Source of the DNA: CAZLFA01 sp964558665
GTDB lineage: Bacteria; Desulfobacterota; Syntrophia; Syntrophales; PHBD01
DNA length: 64,000 nt
Assembly (NCBI GenBank): GCA_964558665.1
Contig: CAZLFA010000012.1
Span: forward strand, 1 to 64,000
Direction: 5' to 3'
Numbering within the stretch: position 1 is the first letter of the stretch; each line of letters starts with the position of its first letter. Under the pieces are notes generated by a model, which saw nothing but the letters and a program-made list of their open reading frames with translations, did no database searches and had not been told where the DNA came from. The translations under genes were made by a program, and so were the position numbers. Below, one piece after another: positions 46,151-54,973 of this stretch.

Positions 46151-46332
46151 GACTGCTGATCGCCAATTTCAACTACTATCTCTTCACACTTGTCGGACAA
46201 ATCAGGAAGAGTTTTCAAGTATGCCTTTAATTCCTCCTGCGTCAACGACTTGTTCCGCAATGACTTGGCTATGATTCTTTTATCCGGATTACCAGAATAC
46301 ATCTTATTCTCCACCAGTCTCTTTTTTGTCAT
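46147..46332 (-). CDS. Small hypothetical protein coupled to tatD (61 aa)
   Basis: 61 residues, mostly charged and helical (AKSLRNKSLTQEELKAYLKT), with an acidic end (CEEIVVEIGDQQS). GGGAGGT lies 6 bases before the ATG and its stop overlaps the tatD start by 4 bases, which argues for translation and coupling. No family is recognised. Confidence 0.65.
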   Translation of the reverse strand: MTKKRLVENKMYSGNPDKRIIAKSLRNKSLTQEELKAYLKTLPDLSDKCEEIVVEIGDQQS

Positions 46333-46600
46333 AAGCGACCTCCCTGAAACAAAGAAGATGTTATCGCCCCTGCATTTCGGCCTGCGTCACTATGTTTGCA
46401 GCTCCAGCTCAATTTCGGTTTGAACATAGAACAAATCTGACTCCGTATGTCAACCCCTTTTATGAACATCCGAAACGCATTGACACAAAAGAGGTATTTC
46501 TGTATGGCAGGGATTAAATAACGGCAGCATTTAAAATCATAAAAAACATACAATCCCCTGGCAGTATTAACAGCAACCGCAAAGGATTCCTCTTTATACG

Positions 46601-47077
46601 ATGAAAAAAGATTCCAAACCTGTAACGATTTATACGGATGGCGCGTGCCTGGGCAATCCGGGCCCCGGCGGTTATGGAGTAGTAATGCTGTATGGCATTC
46701 ACCGCAAAGAGCTTTCCGGAGGGTTTTGCATGACGACCAACAACCGGATGGAGCTTTCGGCAGCCATCGCCGGTTTACAGGCATTGAAGTCTCCCTGCAC
46801 GGTAACCCTCTATACCGATTCTCAGTATCTCGTTAATGCCATAACCAAAGGTTGGGCTCTTAAATGGCGTAAGCAGGGCTGGATGAGAACAAAAAAGGAT
46901 AAGGCGCAGAATCCTGACCTCTGGGAGCAGTTGCTTGCTCTGTGCGGCCGTCACAATGTATCTTTCGAATGGGTGAAAGGGCATGCCGGCAACGCGGAGA
47001 ACGAAAGGTGCGATTTTCTTGCCACCACTGCCGCAAAACGCACCAACCTTCCGCCTGATCCGGGCTATCAAGGATAA
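46601..47077 (+). CDS. rnhA: Ribonuclease HI
   Basis: 158 residues. The catalytic residues are Asp13 ([15 protein letters not shown]), Glu51 (NNRMEL), Asp73 (LYTDSQYL) and Asp138, with His128 in [15 protein letters not shown]. It removes RNA from RNA-DNA hybrids. A basic handle [14 protein letters not shown] is present. The DUF2784 gene begins 4 bases later. Confidence 0.96.
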   Translation: MKKDSKPVTIYTDGACLGNPGPGGYGVVMLYGIHRKELSGGFCMTTNNRMELSAAIAGLQALKSPCTVTLYTDSQYLVNAITKGWALKWRKQGWMRTKKDKAQNPDLWEQLLALCGRHNVSFEWVKGHAGNAENERCDFLATTAAKRTNLPPDPGYQG

Positions 47078-47081
47078 AAAA

Positions 47082-47453
47082 ATGGTTTTCAGGTTTCTTG
47101 CTGATGCCGTGGTGATTTTCCATCTGGCCTTTGTCGCCTTTGCGCTCTTCGGCGGCCTGCTGGTCATAAAATGGAAACGGTTGGCATGGATTCACATTCC
47201 ATCGGCCGCATGGGCCGTCATCATGGAATTTACCGGCATGATATGCCCGCTGACACCTCTTGAAAACTACTTCAGAAACAAAGGAGGGCTTTCTGGATAC
47301 GACACCGGCTTCGTCGAACACTACATCATGCCGATACTCTATCCGGAGTCGCTCGACAGCAGTCTGCAGATCGTCTTGGGAATTCTTGTGATTGTTGTTA
47401 ATGCAGGCATCTATGCGTGGGTATTTCGGCAGTCAAAGCAAAAAAATCAATAA
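47082..47453 (+). CDS. DUF2784 membrane protein
   Basis: A 123-residue membrane protein of the DUF2784 family with three or four helices. It starts FRFLADAVVIFHLAFVAFAL and contains the family motif CPLTPLENYFRNKGG followed by FVEHYIMPILYP. The function is unknown. Start 47082 is the first ATG after rnhA; an earlier in-frame start would lie inside rnhA. Confidence 0.85.
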   Translation: MVFRFLADAVVIFHLAFVAFALFGGLLVIKWKRLAWIHIPSAAWAVIMEFTGMICPLTPLENYFRNKGGLSGYDTGFVEHYIMPILYPESLDSSLQIVLGILVIVVNAGIYAWVFRQSKQKNQ

Positions 47454-47515
47454 CCCCGGATTACTCAAGAACAGGCACTTAGATAAGTGAATATCATCCC
47501 GGTCAAAGAGGCTTT
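47454..47515. repeat. Nested-palindrome element, left-half copy 3
   Basis: From ccccggatta (47454-47463) through gcacttagataagtgaatatcatcccggtcaaagag to ttccgcagcg the sequence matches the left half of the elements at 18530 and 21118 in the same order. The right half is replaced by unrelated C-rich and repeat sequence. Like the others, it lies between two convergent genes (DUF2784 and the M29 aminopeptidase). Confidence 0.75.
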
Positions 47516-47535
47516 CCGCAGCGAGGGGAAGGCAA

Positions 47536-47633
47536 TGCAGTCCCCCCCTCTATCCCCCTCTAAAGGGGGACACAAGAGGAGGTCGAGGAGCCGACGACGA
47601 TACCAACTCTACAAGCGCTTTGATTCAGGATTG
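47536..47633. repeat. Composite intergenic repeat: C-rich hairpin plus fragment of the 120-bp element
   Basis: TCCCCC-tctaaa-GGGGGA forms a small hairpin near 47552-47569. The stretch 47578-47630 then matches the right half of the complete element at 49035-49154 (ggtcgaggagccgacgacga, then ccaac, aagcgct and gattcag). It lies just after the stop of the M29 aminopeptidase gene. Confidence 0.6.
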
Positions 47634-47635
47634 GA

Positions 47636-48835
47636 TCAGCAGCGGAATTCGCCGTTGTCGTAGATAACCAGCCGTTCACCGGTTTTTAAAACTGCTGTAA
47701 CCGATTTCTTCTCCGTGTTGACAATGTCCCAATGAAGCGCCGAATCATTGAATCCCAGGCGCTTCCGCCCTTCTTTCGTCAGATCGGCCGGATTGCCGCT
47801 GTACGTGTCGGTATAGGAAGATCCTAGGGCAATGTGGCAGTTGCCGTGGCGGCCGCCGTGGTTCTCATCAAAAAGAGTATCAGCCATGAAGCGGTCAATG
47901 CGTGAAAAACGGCGGTCTGTGAGAGAAAACTCTCCTACCGCCCGCGCCCCCTTATCCATAGCAAGCTGTTTTCTTGCGAAGGCCTCACCCGTTTTGGCCG
48001 TCACTTTTTGAACGACACCCTTTTCAAAGGTAATGCGCACATCCTCAACGTAGTTGCCGCTGCGGAAAGAAGGTAGGTTTGCCAGATAAGTGCCTTCTGT
48101 GCCGTGCCAGTCCGGAGAAAGAAAAAGCTCAAAGCTGGGTATGTTGTGTCCGGATATGCCTATCCACTTACGCTTTTCCCCGGGCGTAATCCGCAAATCA
48201 ATATTCTGAGATTCGATTATGAACTGCTTGACGGAAAGACTGTTGAGCCACTTTTTGATCTGCGCAACCTCCTTATATATCCACTGCCACTGGCCTACCG
48301 GATCATCCTTGTCCAGATAGCAGGCTTTGATTATCTGTTCCGAATAACGCTTAAGGTTTGACTTTGCCTGGGTCGCAAGTTCTTTCGTCGGAAACGTGCA
48401 GAGAGTCCAGCTATAGGCGCCCTGCTCTTCTCTTCTGTCCATGATGTCCTTGAGCTGCTTTCTGGAGACCAGGAACCTGCCGATCTTTGACGGATCGATC
48501 TCCCGCAGGTGCGTTATGGAATCCGGGGCACGCAGAAATATCCTGCCGTTGAGATGGGACATCAATTCTTTGTCACCCGGTGCAAGGAAAACAAGTTGCC
48601 TGCCGTCGGCTTTGCCGTAGAAAAGCCGCTCCATGCCGGGAGTCCATACAGCCCTCTGCACGGGATTGATCCCCATGTCCAGAAGCCTGGCGAATAATGC
48701 CTCGGCAAGTCCGGCTGCTGCCGATTCATACTGGAGAAGAACGATGTCCCCCTTCTTGAAGTTCTGTTTTCTGGCTGTTTTAAGCCCCCAGATAAGCACA
48801 TCCGCGTATTTTTCTATCTGGATATCCGTCAGCAT
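47636..48835 (-). CDS. M29-family aminopeptidase
   Basis: About 399 residues of the thermophilic metalloaminopeptidase family (AmpS/PepS, M29). The N-terminal domain starts DIQIEKYADVLIWGL. The C-terminal catalytic domain has NLPSFRSGNYVEDVRITFEKG, the metal ligands around GEFSLTDRRFSRIDRF, LFDENHGGRHGNCHIALG, and LHWDIVNTEKK. It removes N-terminal residues from peptides in the cytoplasm. The start at 48835 is supported by AAAGGAG 9 bases upstream. Intergenic repeats flank it on both sides. Confidence 0.88.
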   Translation of the reverse strand: MLTDIQIEKYADVLIWGLKTARKQNFKKGDIVLLQYESAAAGLAEALFARLLDMGINPVQRAVWTPGMERLFYGKADGRQLVFLAPGDKELMSHLNGRIFLRAPDSITHLREIDPSKIGRFLVSRKQLKDIMDRREEQGAYSWTLCTFPTKELATQAKSNLKRYSEQIIKACYLDKDDPVGQWQWIYKEVAQIKKWLNSLSVKQFIIESQNIDLRITPGEKRKWIGISGHNIPSFELFLSPDWHGTEGTYLANLPSFRSGNYVEDVRITFEKGVVQKVTAKTGEAFARKQLAMDKGARAVGEFSLTDRRFSRIDRFMADTLFDENHGGRHGNCHIALGSSYTDTYSGNPADLTKEGRKRLGFNDSALHWDIVNTEKKSVTAVLKTGERLVIYDNGEFRC

Positions 48836-48939
48836 AATCTGATCTCCTTTATATTGCATGTTGCAGGGCGGCTTATATATGAAACTTCATAACGGGGCAA
48901 GAAAGATATGATCAATGAACTCTTATGACAAAAGCACGA

Positions 48940-49022
48940 GATTTTCGGATCGGCAAGGAGATCAAGGGATTGAGCGGAGGCGTACATAACGTACGTTGCA
49001 CAAGCAATACCGCAGATCGACA
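48940..49022. repeat. Intergenic repeat R2, copy b
   Basis: Matches 26251-26334 at gattttcgg, caaggagatc, attg, cggaggcg and gcaataccgcagatcgacac. The centre carries the inverted pair CGTAC-ataac-GTACG, where copy a has a different but also self-complementary centre. It stands directly beside the complete 120-bp element, in the 310-base gap between the M29 gene and the FtsX-type permease. Confidence 0.8.
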
Positions 49023-49034
49023 CCTCATATTATT

Positions 49035-49154
49035 CCGGTTCTCAATCGGGGATGATAGCAAGGCGGCAAGGAGGAGGCGACGCAGTCGTACATGAAAGTA
49101 CGTCGAGGAGCCGACGACGAAGCCAACGCAGCTAGCGCTCCGATTCAGAACCGG
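49035..49154. repeat. 120-bp MITE-like element with 15-bp terminal inverted repeats
   Basis: ccggttctcaatcgg (49035-49049) and ccgattcagaaccgg (49140-49154) are inverted copies with one mismatch. Between them are ggcaaggagg, the inverted pair CGTAC-atgaaa-GTACG and gtcgaggagccgacgacga. Fragments of it occur at 47578-47630 and 16859-16925. It lies 17 bases past the stop of the permease gene. Confidence 0.8.
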
Positions 49155-49170
49155 AAAAGAGCCCTTTCTG

Positions 49171-50340
49171 TCAGGAAGTGCGCAGGGCTTCGACAATATT
49201 CATCCTCGACGCCCTGACAGCAGGCAGCACTCCTCCAATAAAACCCATGATCAGGGAAAAGGTCAGGGCCTGACAGATTATGCCGGCGTTCAGCGTAAAG
49301 CTGAATGCCAGTTCCGCAAACGTCTGGAAATTCATGGTCGAGACCGTTATGAACTGCATGAAGGACGCGAAGAAGAGCCCTGCGCAACCGCCCATGAATC
49401 CGAGCAGCAGGGATTCCACGAGAAAGGCCGCAAGGATGTTTCTGCGGCGGAAGCCCAGGGAACGCAGTGTGCCGATCTCTCCGGTTCTGTTGGCAACAGC
49501 GGAATACATGGTAATCATGGCGCCGATGATTGACCCCAGAGAAAAAATCGTGGTCAGGGAGATCCCCAGAATGCGCAGAAACTTCGCCATCATCTCCGAC
49601 TGCTCCAGATAGTAGCGGGTCTCCCGCTTGGCTTCAAGGGTAAGCCGCGGATTGGTTTCGATGGACTTCTTGACGGCATCGAATTCTGCACCGTCTCTCA
49701 GCTTGAAAATCAGGGAAGAATATACCGGGCGGCGGAAGGCCTGCATGATCTGATCCGCATCCCCCCATATCTCCGAATTGAAACCGGTATTGCCGGCGTC
49801 GAAAATTCCTACGACGGTCCAGTTGCGCATGGCCCAGTTCAGCGTTGAATGCAAGTCTACGCCCTTGAACCCCTTGACAATGCTGGTTCCGACAATAACT
49901 TCCGATGATCCGGCGCGCGGCATCCGCCCTGTTATAATTTTCACCTGCGGCCGCAAGGCAAGAGAATCGGCCTGTATCCCGCGTATCACGACATTGGACG
50001 GCTTGTCCGTGCTGCGCTTGGGAAGGGCGATCAGGACGACGATCTCCTTTGCCATCAATCGCTGTCCGTTCAGGCCGACGGCTACCTGGGGCATCATCTC
50101 CACGACCGATGCCGGCACCCTCTCTATGCCGCTCATAACCTCGGACGTCGATCCTTTGCGGATCACCACGACATTGTCATGGGAACCGGTCTCCACAAGG
50201 GTCTTCTGCAGACCTTCGGCCATCATCAGGATGGTGGCAAAGACGAATACCACCAGCGTCATGCCAGAAACGGTCAGTACTGTTGTCAACCTCCGTTTCC
50301 AGAGATTACGGAAACTGTATGCCAGAGGGATGCCTTTCAA
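49171..50340 (-). CDS. FtsX-type ABC transporter permease (second subunit)
   Basis: 389-residue MacB/FtsX-family permease: one N-terminal helix (about 20-42), a periplasmic MacB-type domain, then three C-terminal helices. It starts RNLWKRRLTTVLTVSGMTL. The C-terminal block GEIGTLRSLGFRRRNILAAF is the coupling helix, and GGVLPAVRASRMNIVEALR is the end typical of the family. It overlaps the first permease by 4 bases. With the ATPase and adaptor it should form an export complex, probably as a heterodimer of two permeases. Confidence 0.9.
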   Translation of the reverse strand: MKGIPLAYSFRNLWKRRLTTVLTVSGMTLVVFVFATILMMAEGLQKTLVETGSHDNVVVIRKGSTSEVMSGIERVPASVVEMMPQVAVGLNGQRLMAKEIVVLIALPKRSTDKPSNVVIRGIQADSLALRPQVKIITGRMPRAGSSEVIVGTSIVKGFKGVDLHSTLNWAMRNWTVVGIFDAGNTGFNSEIWGDADQIMQAFRRPVYSSLIFKLRDGAEFDAVKKSIETNPRLTLEAKRETRYYLEQSEMMAKFLRILGISLTTIFSLGSIIGAMITMYSAVANRTGEIGTLRSLGFRRRNILAAFLVESLLLGFMGGCAGLFFASFMQFITVSTMNFQTFAELAFSFTLNAGIICQALTFSLIMGFIGGVLPAVRASRMNIVEALRTS

Positions 50341-51494
50341 CCGATCCTCCTCAGTCCTTCGGCAATGCGTATTCCGATGGCATGCCGCGTGGGGATAAGG
50401 GCGGCAATAAAGGCCACAGTAACGGATGCGGCAACATCAAGCCATATAGTATTTGCAGAAACATTAAATACGGGGAAAAAGTTGACCAGCGTGTGCCCGA
50501 ACGCTTTGGCGGCGGGAAAAGTCAAAACGACGCCGAAGAGACAGCCGATCAGCGTCAATACGAGCGCCTCGCCGAAGATGAGCACGGCGATGTCCCTGCC
50601 GCCGAATCCCAGCGTTTTCATGATCGAGTAATCGCCTATTCTCTCCCTGGTAGTCATGGCCATCGTGTTGGCAACCACGGCCATGATAATGATTATCACG
50701 ACGAATGAAACCATTTGGATGACCAGAAGAATGGTTTCGGTCATGGCGATAAAGCCCAGGTTGAACGCCTTCTCCGTTTCCGTCAGTGTTTCCGCCAGAG
50801 AATTCTTGAACATCCTGTCTATCGCGACAGCCACGTCGGTAGAGATATCCGGTCTGGAAACACCGATCATATAAAAGCCGACCTGATCCGCCCTGCGGGG
50901 AGCGGTCTTTTTGATCGTCTCGTTGAGATAATCCCAGTGAAAGAAAAACTGCGTTTCGTCTATGGTCTCATCGCGCCCCTTGTAGATGCCCCTCATGACA
51001 AAATCCCAGTTCCCGGGATAGATGGTTCCCTTCAGCGTTACCGTGTCACCGATTTTCCAGCCGTATTTGGCCGCCAGTTTCCTGCCGGCGATAAAACCCT
51101 TGCGGTCGGAGAGAAAAGCCTTTTTTTCGGCGGAACTCAGGATGAACTCCGGGTACAGCTCCATATACGTCCGGGGCTCCACGCAGAAGTTGGGGAAAAA
51201 GTTTTTTTCATCGATGTAAATCCCTCCGAACCAGTTGCCGTAGGAGACCAGCCGGACGCCCTCGACCTGCCGTATCTTTGCATTATAGGAAAGAGGAAGA
51301 GGGAAGATAATTGAAATTGCGTTTCTGGTTACGAGACGCGACGCCGAAGATGCCTCCACCCCGACGTACCAGGCGCTGACCACCGTCCGCAGCAGGCCGA
51401 AGGCCAGGATCGCCACAGCGATGCCGAAGATTGTCAGGCTGCTGCGAAGCTTGTTATGGAAGGCATTTCTAAACAGGATTTTCAGAAGGATCAT
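50337..51494 (-). CDS. FtsX-type ABC transporter permease (first subunit)
   Basis: 385-residue FtsX-family permease with the same layout as its neighbour but low sequence similarity to it. It starts [21 protein letters not shown]. The coupling region is ERIGDYSIMKTLGFGGRDIA, and it ends LIPTRHAIGIRIAEGLR. It overlaps the ATPase gene by 26 bases and the second permease by 4 bases. The distance between its helices suggests a large periplasmic domain (about 70-270). Confidence 0.9.
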   Translation of the reverse strand: MILLKILFRNAFHNKLRSSLTIFGIAVAILAFGLLRTVVSAWYVGVEASSASRLVTRNAISIIFPLPLSYNAKIRQVEGVRLVSYGNWFGGIYIDEKNFFPNFCVEPRTYMELYPEFILSSAEKKAFLSDRKGFIAGRKLAAKYGWKIGDTVTLKGTIYPGNWDFVMRGIYKGRDETIDETQFFFHWDYLNETIKKTAPRRADQVGFYMIGVSRPDISTDVAVAIDRMFKNSLAETLTETEKAFNLGFIAMTETILLVIQMVSFVVIIIIMAVVANTMAMTTRERIGDYSIMKTLGFGGRDIAVLIFGEALVLTLIGCLFGVVLTFPAAKAFGHTLVNFFPVFNVSANTIWLDVAASVTVAFIAALIPTRHAIGIRIAEGLRRIG

Positions 51495-52176
51495 TGTTCA
51501 AGTAACCCTTGTCGAGATGCCGCAGCACCTTCGCTCTCTGCGCTGCTCTGGGGTCGTGAGTAACCATGATGATGGTCTTTCCCATTTCCTCGTTGAGCCT
51601 TTCCATCATGGCCAGTATTTCCTCGGCCGAGGCACGGTCGAGATCCCCGGTCGGTTCATCGGCAACCAGTATGGTGGGATCGGTGACAACGGCGCGGGCA
51701 ATGGCCACTCGCTGTTGTTCTCCTCCGGACATCTCCTTCGGATAGTGATCCATACGGTGGCTAAGGTTAACCATACCAAGGGCCATTTCCGCGTGTTCAC
51801 GCCTTGCCTTTTTCGACAGGCCGGTCAGGTGCAGAGGAAGTTCCACGTTTTCAACGGCGTTCAACACCGGTATCAGATTGTAAAACTGAAATATGAAGCC
51901 GACGTGATTGGCCCGCCAGAAAGCCAGTTCAGTTTCTGAAAGGGTTGTGATGTCGATGGCATCGACATGGATCGAGCCGCTGTCCGCTTTATCGATGCCG
52001 GCAATGAGATTGAGCAGTGTCGTCTTCCCCGAACCGGAAGGCCCCATCAGAGAAAGGAACTCCCCATCCTCTATATCGAAAGTTATGTCGTGCAGGACGG
52101 GAACAACCAGGTTTTCCCTGTGATAGGACTTAAAGATGTTCCTGATTTCGACGATTGCCCGTTTCTTTTCATTCAT
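51469..52176 (-). CDS. LolD/MacB-type ABC transporter ATPase
   Basis: 235 residues. Walker A is [12 protein letters not shown], the Q-loop lies in [10 protein letters not shown], the signature is [14 protein letters not shown], Walker B is [12 protein letters not shown], and the switch His is in MVTHDPRAA. It powers the FtsX-type permeases encoded downstream, probably to export a lipid, lipoprotein or antibiotic-like compound. It follows the adaptor by 38 bases. Confidence 0.95.
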   Translation of the reverse strand: MNEKKRAIVEIRNIFKSYHRENLVVPVLHDITFDIEDGEFLSLMGPSGSGKTTLLNLIAGIDKADSGSIHVDAIDITTLSETELAFWRANHVGFIFQFYNLIPVLNAVENVELPLHLTGLSKKARREHAEMALGMVNLSHRMDHYPKEMSGGEQQRVAIARAVVTDPTILVADEPTGDLDRASAEEILAMMERLNEEMGKTIIMVTHDPRAAQRAKVLRHLDKGYLNNDPSENPV

Positions 52177-52214
52177 GATGATCAGACAAGGAAAGATTTT
52201 GTGTAAGCAAAAGG

Positions 52215-53426
52215 CTACTTTTCGGCTATCTTGATTTTCGTTCCGTCTTTCAATCCCTTGGGCGGTTTGATGACCACTCTGTCGCCCGCCTTCAATCCCG
52301 ATGTGATCTCCGTCATGTCGCCTAATTTGACACCTGCGGTTACAGGGGTTTCCTTCACACGGTCTCCCTTTACCAGATAGACAAAAATACCTTTCCTCCT
52401 GTCGACAAGTGCGGACTGGCTGGTTGCAAGACGCGGTTTCTGCTCCTCCGCGGTGATTGCCCGGGAAAGAAAGGACACCTTGGCGCTCATATCCGGCAGC
52501 ATGCGGGCGTCTTTGTCGATAAACTTAACTTTGACAAGTACAGTCGCTTTACTCCTGTCCACAGTGGGTACGATGGCATGAACTTCTCCCCGGAAGCGCG
52601 TATCGGCAAGGGCGTCAAGCTGTACATCACAGGGCTGGCCGACTTTCACGGAGGAAATGCTTGTTTCAGAAACATCCACCTCGACCTGCAGTGAATCCAT
52701 ATCGGCAATAGTAACGACCGCCGCTTTCGCGTTGGCAGCAGCGCCGATGGGTGTTACTATATCCCCCACATCCGCGTTTTTGGTCAGCACAACGGCGTCA
52801 AAGGGCGCGCGGATTTGCGTGTACTCCAAGGCAACCCCTGCTCCCTGAAGTGCCGCCTCGCCGGCCTTGATCGATGCCTCGGCGGCGGACACGGAGGCTT
52901 TTGCCCTGCGGTAGCGGGCTTCCGATGCGTCAAATTGTGAGCGCGCAATATACCCCCCCTCGACAAGTCTCCGGTAGCGGTTAAACTCCTTCTCGGAGTC
53001 TTCTCTTTCCGCTTTCGCCTGTTCAAGTGTTGCATGTGTTGTTTTCAGGTTGGCGGCCGCCTGGTTTCTCGAAGCGGTAACGTCGTCATTTTCCAGCCGC
53101 GCGATTAGCTGCCCTTTTTTAATCTTACTGCCTTCCTCCACCATGAGTTCCACAAGACGTCCGGTCACTTTGGAAGCAACGGCCGCCTTCCGCTGGGCGA
53201 CGATATAGCCGCTGGCGTTCAGTACGGAAACGGATTGTGAAGGATAAACAAGAGAAACCGTAGAAACATCAACTGAAACTGACGGACTGAGGATGCCGGT
53301 AATGTAAAGGAGTGAGGCAACGATGACAACAATAACCGCGGAAACGACGATAAGCCTTTTCCGTTTGCGGGCGGGTTTTAAGACCTTTTCCGATTTTTCG
53401 ATTTTCAGTTTTGCAAGGTCTTCCAC
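52215..53426 (-). CDS. HlyD/MacA-type periplasmic adaptor
   Basis: 403-residue membrane-fusion protein. A basic cytoplasmic tail and one membrane helix (about 26-46) are followed by a biotinyl-lipoyl-like domain (GRLVELMVEEGSKIKKGQLIARL), a long helical hairpin (residues about 110-190), and beta-barrel and membrane-proximal domains (ITSGLKAGDRVVIKPPKGL). It should link the inner-membrane ABC complex to an outer-membrane channel. No outer-membrane TolC-type gene is beside it. Confidence 0.9.
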   Translation of the reverse strand: MEDLAKLKIEKSEKVLKPARKRKRLIVVSAVIVVIVASLLYITGILSPSVSVDVSTVSLVYPSQSVSVLNASGYIVAQRKAAVASKVTGRLVELMVEEGSKIKKGQLIARLENDDVTASRNQAAANLKTTHATLEQAKAEREDSEKEFNRYRRLVEGGYIARSQFDASEARYRRAKASVSAAEASIKAGEAALQGAGVALEYTQIRAPFDAVVLTKNADVGDIVTPIGAAANAKAAVVTIADMDSLQVEVDVSETSISSVKVGQPCDVQLDALADTRFRGEVHAIVPTVDRSKATVLVKVKFIDKDARMLPDMSAKVSFLSRAITAEEQKPRLATSQSALVDRRKGIFVYLVKGDRVKETPVTAGVKLGDMTEITSGLKAGDRVVIKPPKGLKDGTKIKIAEK

Positions 53427-53532
53427 AGGGCTGTCCGTGCCTTCGGGCGTTTGATTTTACTGCAACGGACTGCAGGCGGTTTTCAACAGCCCGCAGCCCG
53501 TTATAATGAACACCCTTATAAACCCATTTCAC

Positions 53533-54213
53533 TTAACTTTCAATGGATATACTCAGCTCACGGACGTATTTGCGAACGCGTTCCACGTATTGACGATGGT
53601 TATCGTTCAACCCCTCCTTCACCGACTCGGGGCCGGCGTAGTAAGCGGACAGTATATAATCCCACAGTTGCACACCTTTCATACCTGCTTTTTCGTAACG
53701 CTCTTTCAGATCGGTGAGAATTGCCGATGCAACTGAAATGTTCAATGAAGGCTCAAACGCCCTGTCCCTCGATACTGGGAGATTGAGTTTCCTTGCATAT
53801 GAATCCCATGTAATCGGGTGAATCTGCATGATCCCCATGGCGTTAACCGGCGAGCGCGCATCAACCGAAAAGTTGCTCTCTTTTTTCATAAGCGCCAGGA
53901 ACATCGCTATCGGTATCCCTGTTTTTTTCGATTGATCGATAACGGTCTGCGCAATCTCCATGGCGTCCCCCAGTTCCATGCCGCTGCTGCGGAGAATTTT
54001 GTAAATATCCTCTTTCATTTTGTAGTCGGCATACAGTTCCAGCATCTTGGGGTCTTTTGACTGCTGAAAATTCAGATGGCTCTGCACCTGTGCCATAGTC
54101 TGATGCAACATTACTGCGACAGCACAAAGAGAAACAACAGCGATAAATATCGATGTCACAAGCCACTGTCTCCTCTTCATGACATATTCTTCCCAGAGAA
54201 TAATCTGTGGCAT
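53533..54213 (-). CDS. Lytic transglycosylase (SLT domain)
   Basis: 226 residues with an N-terminal membrane anchor or signal (about 17-37). The SLT domain has catalytic Glu112 in LMKKESNFSVDARS, then NAMGIMQIHPITWDSYA and YILSAYYAGPESVKEGL. It cleaves peptidoglycan to form 1,6-anhydro ends in the periplasm. The start at 54213 has GGAGGT 6 bases upstream, better than ATG at 54180. It lies 106 bases ahead of the export genes on the same strand. Confidence 0.9.
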   Translation of the reverse strand: MPQIILWEEYVMKRRQWLVTSIFIAVVSLCAVAVMLHQTMAQVQSHLNFQQSKDPKMLELYADYKMKEDIYKILRSSGMELGDAMEIAQTVIDQSKKTGIPIAMFLALMKKESNFSVDARSPVNAMGIMQIHPITWDSYARKLNLPVSRDRAFEPSLNISVASAILTDLKERYEKAGMKGVQLWDYILSAYYAGPESVKEGLNDNHRQYVERVRKYVRELSISIES

Positions 54214-54973
54214 TTTTACACCTCCAAATCTACTTTTTTAAAAAAAATCTGAAAGCCATAGCTCGTAATTAGTTAAATATATTAAATAATCACCGTTTTT
54301 TATGTTTACACCTCTTGGCTGGACCTTTAGAACGTAACTTCTCACCGGGGAAAAAAGACAGCGTGGAACGATTCAGGCAAGAAACAGGACGTACAAAACG
54401 AAGAAAAGCACTTTCTGAACAAGAAAAGCCAAGTAGTGCTATGCAGCTATTTGATTTTCCATAAAAAGGGTTCTGTCCTCCAGACAATATCATGGTAAAG
54501 GCGCCAAATATCTACCCCGGCAAACCGCTTGTCAATCATCCGGGGTTCCTACCAGCAAAGATAACTAAATTCCGTAACTTATCGGCTTCAATGTGTCATC
54601 TTGTTGATATTATTACCTTTTAGTGTCTTACCATCCTTGAGGGGGCAAATTTTGGAGGGACTTATAACGGATAAAAATCACACCGTCAACCTAAAAAATC
54701 ATCCTCAACAGCTTATCAACAGGCCTACAAAAGGAGTTTATCAAATAATCACAAATGGCTGTCTGTCAGTCGCGGGCGGTGTTTTTTTCCTACCGCAAAA
54801 CCTTCACCAGACCGGAAAACAACCATATTGCAAGTGATATTGATTGCTTAATGAAAAGAACGCGGCCAGAAAGTTTCCGTTTCTATACAACATCAGAGAA
54901 GACGGACACTTACATGCACTGTACATCCGCGATTTCAGAATGAGGGCTTCGTGTATGAATGACACTCTGAATT
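54214..54973. other. 760-base gap, AT-rich, one possible decayed coding stretch
   Basis: No convincing gene. The only coding-like piece is an open frame on the plus strand at 54315-54464, LAGPLERNFSPGKKDSV... ending SSAMQLFDFP, 49 codons from a TTG with no ribosome-binding site. It could be the tail of a decayed gene. The rest is AT-rich and contains no clear hairpin terminator or repeat. Confidence 0.4.

Noticed and set aside
54315..54464. 49-codon frame ending SSAMQLFDFP
   Set aside because: Coding-like composition but no start with ribosome-binding site and no family; kept only as a possible gene remnant in the gap entry.
54700..54740. TTATCAACA near a possible DnaA box
   Set aside because: A single near-match without clustering or an AT-rich unwinding element; no origin can be supported, and dnaB at 23-25 kb is not evidence of one.
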